From assembly GCA_017515125.1 (NCBI GenBank), contig JAFWHP010000054.1, forward strand, positions 1 through 10,150: a DNA stretch of 10,150 nucleotides. The letters run 5' to 3'. Source of the DNA: Candidatus Saccharimonadota bacterium. Its GTDB lineage: Bacteria; Patescibacteriota; Saccharimonadia; Saccharimonadales; Saccharimonadaceae. Below, piece after piece: positions 1 through 5,555 of this stretch (position 1 is the first letter of the stretch; each line of letters opens with the position of its first letter). The notes below the pieces were generated by a model, which was not told the origin of the DNA, ran no database searches, and saw only the letters and a program-made list of their open reading frames with translations. A program made the translations under genes and the position numbers.

Positions 1-135
1 CTTTCCGAAACAATATGAAACTCGCCCGATAAAAATCACAACAGTCGCGAACCGAGAGCCCGGACAGTACCGGGTCGAGGTTCAGCCCGACCTGTTGTAA
101 TTTTTATGCGGCGAGAGTTTCACTGTTTCGGAAAG
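1..135. repeat. 135-nt long imperfect hairpin (inverted repeat)
   Basis: The whole stretch folds on itself. CTTTCCGAAACA (1-12) pairs with TGTTTCGGAAAG (124-135), TGAAACTC (16-23) with GAGTTTCA (115-122), GCC (24-26) with GGC (110-112), ATAAAAAT (29-36) with ATTTTTAT (100-107), ACAACAG (38-44) with CTGTTGT (92-98), GAACC (49-53) with GGTTC (79-83), and CCCGG (59-63) with CCGGG (70-74) around a 6-nt loop. That is about 48 pairs broken only by small bulges. No frame through it is convincing and no promoter is visible. It could be a palindromic mobile repeat, a structured RNA or a transcription barrier between genes. The element starts exactly at the window edge, so more could lie to the left. 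Confidence 0.8.
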
Positions 136-190
136 TTATAGGCTAGAGCTAAGTTTACAAGAACCATTAACCCGCTCTCCCACCCGATTG

Positions 191-216
191 TGACGACTTC
201 CGAATCTCTCCATCCG
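191..216 (-). repeat. Partial inverted copy of the 57-bp repeat
   Basis: Positions 191-216 match the reverse complement of 313-338, inside the first tandem unit, with three mismatches: TGACGACTTCCG, two changed bases, TCTCTCC, one changed base, TCCG. The same arm could equally pair with the second unit at 370-395. A transcript across the region could therefore form either of two mutually exclusive long hairpins. Confidence 0.7.
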
Positions 217-300
217 GAGGAATAAAGCGAACCTGAGCGGGTGCTGACGAGGTGAATTTTGGTAAAATTCGCCGAAGGAAGCCCCGCCCGGCGTGTAGAG

Positions 301-414
301 ACTTTCGTCCGACGGAGGGAGAGAGGCGGAAGTCGTCAGTTCAAACGAAGGGAACGTACTTTCGTCCGACGGAGGGAGAGAGGCGGAAGTCGTCAGTCCA
401 AACGAAAGAAGCGT
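301..414 (+). repeat. 57-bp direct tandem repeat, two units
   Basis: Units at 301-357 and 358-414 both begin ACTTTCGTCCGACGGAGGGA. They are identical over the first 40 bases and then differ at only a few positions. The period of 57 is divisible by three, so each frame keeps the same 19-codon repeat; the minus strand reads a Ser/Thr/Pro-rich unit (TTSASLPPSDES). Each unit contains the near palindrome TCCGACGGA. A recent duplication of a repetitive element is the simplest reading. Confidence 0.9.
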
Positions 415-488
415 TGTAGAAAACAGTTTGGCATGAGTGAACACGACGAAGAAAGACGCTGGTTTGGGGTTCTTATCCAAATAGAACT

Positions 489-2384
489 CTAATTATCACG
501 ATTTTCGCGCTTACGTTTAATTGGGTCAAGCTGTCGTTTCCGAAGCCTCAAAGACTTTGGCGTAACCTCAAGCAATTCATCATCAAGCAGAAAATCCAGG
601 CATTGTTCTAGCGATAATTGCGTATAGGGCGTTAACTGAATAGCGCCGTCCGAAGCATGCGTTCGCATATTGGTAAGCTGCTTTTCTCGGCAAACATTGA
701 TATCGAGGTCGTCTTTTTTATTTGATAAGCCAACTATCATTCCCTGATACACTGGCACTTGTGGTGGTATGTATAATACTCCTCGCGCTTGTGCATTATC
801 GAGTGCATAGGCAGTCGAAACGCCAGCTTCAGAAGCGATCAGAGCGCCGTTTCTTTCTGGCCGATAATGGCCATCTACTGGTCGATAGCCGGAAGGAATC
901 GACGACATTATTACAGTACCTTTAGTGGCAGTTAGGAGATTGTTTCGAAGACCAATTAGGGCCGCCGTTGAAATTTCATATACGAATCGAGTTGCGCCAG
1001 AGGAAGTAATGTCTTGCGATTTTAGCTCGGCGCGACGAATTCCTAGTTCTTGCGATACCGCTCCGACAAATTCCGGTTCCACTTCGATAGTCAAAGATTC
1101 AATCGGTTCAGATTTTACGCCATCAATATCTTTGTAAACCACTTCCGGTCGCCCCGCTTCTAGTTCGTATCCCTCTCGGCGCATTGTTTCGATTAATACG
1201 CTAAGATGCAGTTCCCCCCGCCCCGATACTTTGTAACCCAAGCCATCAGGTTGGATTTTGAGCGCTATATTGGTTTCAAGCTCTCGCTCTAGCCTTTCCG
1301 CGATCTGTCTAGAAGTAGTAAACTCGCCTTCGCGACCTTTAAGTGGAGAAGTGTTTGGGCCGATATAGATAGAAAGTGTCGGCGCTTCGAGTTCGATCGA
1401 AGGTAAAGCTTCTGGATTGTCGCCGGTAGCAATCGTGTCTCCAATATTCGCTTCGCCAATGCCAGAAATTGCCACAATGTCTCCCGCAATCGCTTCTGGC
1501 ACCTCTTCCTTGCCTAGCCCACGATAGGAAAATAAACGGTCAATCTTCGCTGGTGTAACGGAAAGTTCGACAGGTTCGTCGACGAGCGTGTCGGAGTTAC
1601 GACGCGACCCCGACTCGGAGACGGACCTCGTTGAACTTTCCTGACGACGCAAAACCTTGACGCTTTGCCCCTTTTTGAGCTTGCCACGAAAGATTTTACC
1701 AATCGCATATTTGCCAAGATAATTATCCGCTGCTAGCGCTGCCACTAGGAGCTGCGCCGACTCAGCATCGGCATCTACTGATGGCGCTGGAATATCATTA
1801 ATAATCGATTCAAAAATCACATGCAAATCATTGTCTAATTCTGGCGTTTTACCGGCTCGACCCTCACGCGCAATTGCATAGTATACTGGGTAAAACAATT
1901 GCGATTCGTCCGTCGCAAGTTCTAAGAATAGCGACTCAACTTCAGACAAAACTTCTTCAATTCTCGCCGCGGGCTTATCTATTTTATTAATCACTACCAC
2001 GGGTTTTAAGCCTAAAGATAAAGCTTTCGATAATACAAACTTCGTTTGCGGCATCGGTCCCTCTTGCGCGTCGACAATTAGCAATACTCCGTCTGCCATA
2101 TTCAAGGTTCGCTCTACTTCGCCAGAAAAATCCGCATGCCCTGGAGTGTCAATGATATTGATTTTGTAACCATTATAATAGACGCAGGTTTGTTTCGCCG
2201 TAATTGTGATTCCTCGCTCGTGTTCCTGATCCATGGAATCCATAATCAGGGTTTGCGACATTTCCGCCTGATTGTCGCGAAAAGTATGCGACTGCTTCAA
2301 AAGTCCATCCACCAGAGTTGTTTTTCCGTGGTCAACGTGCGCGATAATTGCCACATTTCTTATCAAATCTTTATTCAAAGTCAT
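489..2384 (-). CDS. typA: Ribosome-associated translational GTPase TypA/BipA, with a palindromic insertion
   Basis: A GTPase of the elongation-factor family that binds the ribosome and aids 50S assembly and stress adaptation. Numbered from the start at 2384, the protein is 631 residues. The G motifs are AHVDHGKT (15-22), ERGITI (56-61), DTPGH (79-83) and NKID (133-136). The TypA-typical stretches SGRGELHLSVLIE and EVTPKSLRLRKR follow in the C-terminal half. The frame could begin at 2420, but those 12 extra codons overlap a good promoter whose start site falls at or next to the A of the ATG at 2384. That ATG gives the family N terminus MTLNKDLIRNVAIIAHVDH and implies a leaderless message. E. 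coli BipA is about 607 residues; the excess is explained by about 27 residues (249-275) encoded by a palindromic insertion in domain II. The family call is very secure. Confidence 0.97.
   Translation of the reverse strand: MTLNKDLIRNVAIIAHVDHGKTTLVDGLLKQSHTFRDNQAEMSQTLIMDSMDQEHERGITITAKQTCVYYNGYKINIIDTPGHADFSGEVERTLNMADGVLLIVDAQEGPMPQTKFVLSKALSLGLKPVVVINKIDKPAARIEEVLSEVESLFLELATDESQLFYPVYYAIAREGRAGKTPELDNDLHVIFESIINDIPAPSVDADAESAQLLVAALAADNYLGKYAIGKIFRGKLKKGQSVKVLRRQESSTRSVSESGSRRNSDTLVDEPVELSVTPAKIDRLFSYRGLGKEEVPEAIAGDIVAISGIGEANIGDTIATGDNPEALPSIELEAPTLSIYIGPNTSPLKGREGEFTTSRQIAERLERELETNIALKIQPDGLGYKVSGRGELHLSVLIETMRREGYELEAGRPEVVYKDIDGVKSEPIESLTIEVEPEFVGAVSQELGIRRAELKSQDITSSGATRFVYEISTAALIGLRNNLLTATKGTVIMSSIPSGYRPVDGHYRPERNGALIASEAGVSTAYALDNAQARGVLYIPPQVPVYQGMIVGLSNKKDDLDINVCREKQLTNMRTHASDGAIQLTPYTQLSLEQCLDFLLDDELLEVTPKSLRLRKRQLDPIKRKRENRDN
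1560..1641 (-). mobile_element. In-frame palindromic insertion within typA (RPE-like)
   Basis: GGAAAGTTC (1560-1568) is mirrored by GAACTTTCC (1633-1641). Pairing continues inward as GAC (1569-1571) with GTT (1630-1632), including one G-T pair, then AGGTTCGTC (1572-1580) with GACGGACCT (1620-1628). This gives about 21 pairs with a single bulged base. The stretch is clearly richer in GC than the surrounding gene. In typA it encodes a polar stretch, residues 249-275, exactly where other BipA proteins have only a short turn between the VKVL strand and the AKIDRL-like strand. In-frame palindromic inserts that add tens of residues are known as Rickettsia palindromic elements. The resemblance is architectural only; I see no sequence relation to those. 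Confidence 0.6.
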
Positions 2385-2391
2385 AAGGGAT

Positions 2392-2420
2392 ATTCTAACA
2401 TATGTTGACAAATTTTTCAA
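2392..2420 (-). promoter_or_regulatory. typA promoter (leaderless)
   Basis: Read on the minus strand: TTGAAA (2420-2415), a 17-bp spacer, then TAGAAT (2397-2392), preceded by TG in the extended -10 position. The expected start of transcription, about 7 nt after the -10, lies within a base or two of the ATG at 2384, leaving no room for a ribosome binding site. Confidence 0.7.
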
Positions 2421-2433
2421 GATGCGCTACAAT
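2405..2433 (+). promoter_or_regulatory. Divergent sigma-70-type promoter for the 68-aa protein gene
   Basis: TTGACA (2405-2410), a 17-bp spacer and TACAAT (2428-2433) form a near-consensus promoter. Transcription should start near 2440, where the structured leader begins. It is interleaved with the typA promoter on the other strand, whose -35 lies in this spacer, so the two polymerase sites should be mutually exclusive. Confidence 0.75.
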
Positions 2434-2439
2434 GAAGAA

Positions 2440-2510
2440 GGTTCCTTGTGGCGCTGATTAGGTTGGATCAGCGCCTTATGTTTTATAGTAGCGGAACCTT
2501 AATTTTATTT
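2440..2510 (+). promoter_or_regulatory. Structured 5' leader, possible attenuator
   Basis: The leader has two nested stems. GGTTCC (2440-2445) pairs with GGAACC (2493-2498). Inside it is a perfect 9-bp hairpin, GGCGCTGAT (2450-2458) with ATCAGCGCC (2467-2475), around an 8-nt loop. The outer stem is followed by the T-rich TTAATTTTATTT (2499-2510), so it could act as a terminator or attenuator. I recognise no known riboswitch class. The downstream ATG at 2517 has no Shine-Dalgarno sequence. Confidence 0.55.
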
Positions 2511-2516
2511 CTAGTT

Positions 2517-2723
2517 ATGGCAAATCGTCAAAATCGTCTGAATCCTAACCTCGCGTATAAACCCGCTCGTTGCTGGGTTGGCGATACGCATAAGATTATC
2601 TATCCCTCGCAGGAAGAAGCAGAGTTAGCTGCTAAAGTCGCCGCCTATGACCATCATCTCGACCGACCTCTCAAAGTCTACAAATGTCCCTACGCCGACC
2701 ACTACCACCTCAGCTCCGCTTAA
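2517..2723 (+). CDS. Small hypothetical protein with a probable Cys/His zinc site
   Basis: A 68-residue protein of unknown function. It reads MANRQNRLNPNLAYKPARCW at the start and ends YKCPYADHYHLSSA. C19, C57, H62 and H64 could bind one zinc ion. The middle (residues 30-45, PSQEEAELAAKVAAYD) should form a helix. The tail resembles the 'KCPYCGGWHLT'-style endings of small zinc-ribbon proteins common in phages and CPR genomes, though here the second Cys pair is replaced by His. The frame is open further upstream to 2448, but that part is the structured leader, so I take the ATG at 2517. No ribosome binding site precedes it. The gene is well separated from its neighbours and is probably monocistronic. 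The call as a real gene is fairly firm; the role is unknown. Confidence 0.7.
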   Translation: MANRQNRLNPNLAYKPARCWVGDTHKIIYPSQEEAELAAKVAAYDHHLDRPLKVYKCPYADHYHLSSA

Positions 2724-2991
2724 TTCTAAATTGAAAAGATGCACTTGATTCAGTTCGGTATCTTGTGCGTCTCTTAACCTAAGCTTATTCTACCGCACGC
2801 TCGAATTACAATCAATATCTTTGGCACATAGCATGTGTACAAATTAATTTTGATTTGGATGATATATAACAGTAGAGGAAGCACGCCAGACGATATTGAA
2901 TTACGTAGGTTGCCTTTATTTTTTTTGTTTGGTGTAGTAAAATTGAAAGAGCTGAGAAAGGTAAAAAGTCGGCATTAATCAGGTTATATTT
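2724..2991. other. Intergenic stretch upstream of the 603-aa gene
   Basis: A strongly AT-rich gap with no convincing gene. It contains a small palindrome (CACAT 2825-2829, ATGTG 2833-2837, flanked by TTTG and CAAA) that could be an operator. It also holds an 8-T run (2919-2926) that might terminate the upstream transcript or vary in length. AGGTTATATT (2981-2990) lies directly before the next start, and its TATATT is a possible -10. No clear -35 goes with it. Confidence 0.35.
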
Positions 2992-4803
2992 ATGGAAAAG
3001 ATAAATTACGAGCCAATGTACGAGTCTACCCAAAGTTTAGAATCTTGGGAATCGATTGAGCAGTCTGAGCAAGAACGTAAAAACCGTATAATACATAAAC
3101 TTGGCAAAATAGCCATAGATATCGTTCGTAGAATAACCAAGAAATCAGAAACTGAAGTCGCATATGAGACTCCCGTTCCTAAGCTAGCGAGACTAGACGG
3201 CGCTTGGTGGTATAAAAATGTATATCTTCCAGAACAAGATAGTAAAGCCAAAAAACAACAGTCTGATGACGCTGTAGATATATATGACGATGTGAGGGTT
3301 GACGAGAATAAGAATAGAGATAACGTTACCGATAATGTTGAAAAAGAAAATACCAACGACGACTATAGCGAAGATGAGCTTTTGGCAGACATGATAACGG
3401 CAAGAGAGTATTTTGATCAACGCGAATCGGAAAGGAATCAAAATCGGCATAACGAACGTGCCCAAGAACTATTTGAACGTGAATTAAACGGTAAACTGTC
3501 TACGGCAGAACAATTTATCGACGCGGTTAAGGCTCGTGAGCCGGGAATAAGAGGATATAGTTTATCGTATGATGGTGCAACTATTCCGGTAATTACATTG
3601 GAGGGTTTTCCCTACGCTATGCTGACGCATACGGTCGATTACCGTGGTAAGGATGCAGAAGGTAATAATCACAGTGGCAGAAAGACTGCTCAAGCAGTTT
3701 TAGATAATCCATCAATATGGGCAGAAGATTTAGATAAGGTACGAGCTCAATCTGAATATGGAGTAGCAGGTAAAGATAAAACTCGCGGAAACGTGTTGTG
3801 TGTATCTTACACTAATTCTGAGCATAATATGCAAACTTCGTTTCTCAAGGCCGGCGGGGATTTAACTTATGGTTTTAATAGAGTTGACCCAGATTCCGTG
3901 ATCCGGGTGACAAATAGTGATGGTAATACACCTAATATGATTGGTGAAGATCCAACTGAGATGCATAGAACTGGATATCTTAGAGAATTGGAAGAAACAC
4001 CCCACCTTGGTTATAATGAAGTTACCTTGAGAAGATACGATGCAAATGGGAAGCCAAAATTGCCAGATTATATAGTAACGAAAGATGGAGAGATAAGCGA
4101 AGCGGCGCTAAAACATGCAAAATATTTCAAAATACCGATTGTTGATATAAGGATGGATAATTATAGAAAAAAACAAGCAGTACGGGCGCGAGAAATACTT
4201 GATTCTATTGATTTTGCAGAACCATATCCGATGTTGAGGAAGAAGATTGATAAACTTTACGGGTTAGATAGTATTGGTACTGACTCAAACAGAAAACAGA
4301 AAATTGGGTCATTGACGAATTTGACTAGCAGAGCCGAAAAACGTGGCGGCGAATTAGGGAAAGATATTGCAAAAGCCGAGATAATTGATGCTAAGAGAGG
4401 GTTAGAATACGTTGAGGGGCAATTGCGGGAACAAATTCAGAAATTGCGAAATGCGTTTAATAATGGTGATTCAGTTAAGGCGATACCGGAAGGGTTTGAC
4501 GTATTTGGGGTAAGTATGACTGATGTACGGGAATTTAAAAATAAATCATACGATTCTCACTCAGGTTGTGGCGCTAAGGCTGATACAATTGATAGAGATC
4601 TTAGTCCAGAAGCCATGAGTCGGATTAATATTGTTTTTAAACTCAAAGATAGTCCTAGAAAAACTGATATTACAGTATATGACGGCGAGCATCCAATTGG
4701 CGGAGCTGAATATGCATACCAAGAGGCTGATAGTCGATACTATGAGGAACTAGCCCCAGTTGTAAGCGAATACTTAGATTTATTGATGCAGAATAATACA
4801 TGA
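2992..4803 (+). CDS. Large protein of unknown function with a YNEV/PDYIV/IPIV domain
   Basis: A 603-residue soluble protein with no signal peptide or membrane segment. Residues 1-70 are charged and helical. Residues 85-165 are very acidic and polar, likely disordered to coiled coil. A globular centre (185-392) carries SYTNSEHNMQTSF (272-284), LTYGFNRVDPDSVIRV (291-306), GYNEVTLRRYD (340-350), PDYIV (358-362) and AKYFKIPIVDI (376-386). From memory, the order YGF ... YNE-x-LxR ... PDYIV ... AKxFxIPIV resembles an uncharacterised domain of large proteins from gut Firmicutes; I cannot confirm this. A helical region (390-490) and a Gly/Tyr-rich C-terminal segment follow. The start at 2992 has only a weak AGG upstream. 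The ATG at 3016 is an alternative, preceded by a TAAATT that could serve a leaderless message. Codon use is AT-rich compared with typA and ung, suggesting an accessory gene. No function is assigned. Confidence 0.75.
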   Translation: MEKINYEPMYESTQSLESWESIEQSEQERKNRIIHKLGKIAIDIVRRITKKSETEVAYETPVPKLARLDGAWWYKNVYLPEQDSKAKKQQSDDAVDIYDDVRVDENKNRDNVTDNVEKENTNDDYSEDELLADMITAREYFDQRESERNQNRHNERAQELFERELNGKLSTAEQFIDAVKAREPGIRGYSLSYDGATIPVITLEGFPYAMLTHTVDYRGKDAEGNNHSGRKTAQAVLDNPSIWAEDLDKVRAQSEYGVAGKDKTRGNVLCVSYTNSEHNMQTSFLKAGGDLTYGFNRVDPDSVIRVTNSDGNTPNMIGEDPTEMHRTGYLRELEETPHLGYNEVTLRRYDANGKPKLPDYIVTKDGEISEAALKHAKYFKIPIVDIRMDNYRKKQAVRAREILDSIDFAEPYPMLRKKIDKLYGLDSIGTDSNRKQKIGSLTNLTSRAEKRGGELGKDIAKAEIIDAKRGLEYVEGQLREQIQKLRNAFNNGDSVKAIPEGFDVFGVSMTDVREFKNKSYDSHSGCGAKADTIDRDLSPEAMSRINIVFKLKDSPRKTDITVYDGEHPIGGAEYAYQEADSRYYEELAPVVSEYLDLLMQNNT

Positions 4804-4960
4804 ATCTTCTATTTTAAGCTATTTTTGATAAAAAGCAATGTGTATAGCCTTTTTGCATTTTTTCTTTAAACTTACTTTGATAACTGTCGCACGATTCCTT
4901 GCAATCCGCCTTGTTATCTTGTATCTAGACATTTGGGGTCAAGACAGTGCCAAGGCGGGC

Positions 4961-4989
4961 TTTACTATTTATAGAAAGTATGATATACT
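4961..4989 (+). promoter_or_regulatory. Promoter of the candidate small RNA
   Basis: TTTACT (4961-4966), a 17-bp spacer and TATACT (4984-4989), preceded by TG at 4981-4982 as an extended -10. Transcription should begin near 4996. No plus-strand gene follows for about 2.5 kb, so the promoter probably serves only the short RNA that ends at the terminator near 5088. Confidence 0.65.
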
Positions 4990-4995
4990 TAAATT

Positions 4996-5090
4996 AAGTA
5001 AGTCATCCGTTTCGGACGTAAGACTGAGGGCAAGCACACTCTATCCATGACTTAATAGACGCATTCGATCGTGGGTGCGTCGCTTTTTGT
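4996..5090 (+). ncRNA. Candidate orphan small RNA, about 95 nt
   Basis: A promoter, a foldable body and an intrinsic terminator lie within about 130 bp and enclose no reading frame. AAGTCAT (5000-5006) pairs with ATGACTT (5047-5053) to close a multi-branched region containing the hairpin TCCG-TTT-CGGA (5006-5016, T5006 competing with the outer stem). The terminator hairpin follows. The RNA runs convergently into the minus-strand gene ending at 5052, so its last 39 nt or so are antisense to the 3' end of that coding region. It does not match tRNA, 4.5S or any riboswitch I know. It could be a trans-acting regulator, an antisense regulator of the nuclease-like gene, or a product of terminator placement. 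Confidence 0.5.
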
Positions 5091-5555
5091 AAGATTATAA
5101 GCTGTTACTAGAGTGATTTCATTCTTCTTTATACTAACTTCAACAACTATAATATGATTTTTTGAAGTCTGTCGCATTATTTTGTATCTCTTCAAACCTC
5201 GTACTTGTTTATCAAATATTATCTCGTCCCGACGAGCAGTTTTAATTATAGTCGGAATTCCTGATATTTGCGAAAGTGTCAAAGGATCAGGATCATTGTG
5301 CCCTCTCTTTCCAAAGCCAGAACCAGTAAAGTGTCCAGAATTATCCATGTGTAGAATATAGCTTCTTTTAAGCAATATTTTGGCGCGAATACTAACTCCA
5401 AACAAAGAAGCGGTTTCTTTTTCAGGATAGCCAAGCAATGCAGATTTAGTTTGCCCATTAAGCACTTCAGCAAACTTTCGCGTCACGGAACTATGCCTAG
5501 CCATTCGGGTCAGGATAGTGTCAAGCCTGGCATATCGTTCGGCGGAGGCACCCAT
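5052..5555 (-). CDS. Small protein resembling PBECR-type nucleases, coupled to the cutinase-VWA gene
   Basis: 167 residues, no signal peptide. The C-terminal two thirds look like the phage-Barnase-EndoU-ColicinE5/D-RelE-like (PBECR) domains: ILHMDNSGHFTGSGFG (67-82), GHNDPD (85-90), a helix reading LTLSQISGIPTIIKTARRDE (92-111), a strand KRYKIM (122-127), IIVVEVS (135-141) and a final LVTAY (149-153). H69, H75, H86 and T151 are candidate catalytic residues. Such domains are RNases in polymorphic toxins and phage proteins. Its ATG shares one base with the stop of the upstream gene (TAATG), so translation is probably coupled and the two proteins are likely made together. No immunity gene is obvious after it; the next feature is a convergent small RNA that overlaps its 3' end. 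The family assignment is from pattern memory and moderate only. Confidence 0.7.
   Translation of the reverse strand: MGASAERYARLDTILTRMARHSSVTRKFAEVLNGQTKSALLGYPEKETASLFGVSIRAKILLKRSYILHMDNSGHFTGSGFGKRGHNDPDPLTLSQISGIPTIIKTARRDEIIFDKQVRGLKRYKIMRQTSKNHIIVVEVSIKKNEITLVTAYNLTKSDAPTIECVY
5058..5088 (+). terminator. Intrinsic terminator of the candidate small RNA
   Basis: GACGCA (5058-5063) pairs with TGCGTC (5076-5081) around a 12-nt loop and is followed by GCTTTTT, with the T run at 5084-5088. The hairpin lies inside the last codons of the minus-strand gene, which read through it without a U-tract on their side. Confidence 0.65.

Larger units (their letters stand above)
136..488. other. Gene-free, repeat-rich stretch downstream of typA
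   Basis: No gene here is convincing. Frames of 77 codons (plus, from a TTG at 259) and 114 codons (minus, from a TTG at 480) stay open, but neither has a ribosome binding site and both are built largely from the repeat DNA. Besides the tandem repeat and its inverted copy there is a small hairpin (251-260 with 264-273, GGTGAATTTT/AAAATTCGCC). A pairing of ACCCGCTC (170-177) with GAGCGGGT (235-242) is also possible. The DNA is rich in CG, GAG and CGA words, unlike the AT-rich flanks. No clear U-tract terminator for typA is visible in it. Confidence 0.5.

Noticed and set aside
1..135. Integron attC site
   Set aside because: The hairpin shape fits, but the end motifs are not the RYYYAAC/GTTRRRY core sites and no integrase or cassette array is visible.
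301..414. CRISPR array
   Set aside because: The repeats are directly adjacent with no unique spacers and there are only two units.
259..492. 77-codon Arg-rich plus-strand frame
   Set aside because: It begins at a TTG in a small hairpin without a ribosome binding site and consists mostly of the 57-bp repeat read on this strand.
2812..3033. 73-codon minus-strand frame upstream of the 603-aa gene
   Set aside because: Composition reflects AT-rich DNA, no ribosome binding site, and it overlaps the start of the plus-strand gene.
4838..5050. 70-codon hydrophobic frame after the 603-aa gene
   Set aside because: No ribosome binding site, no family resemblance, and it runs through the promoter and body of the candidate small RNA.
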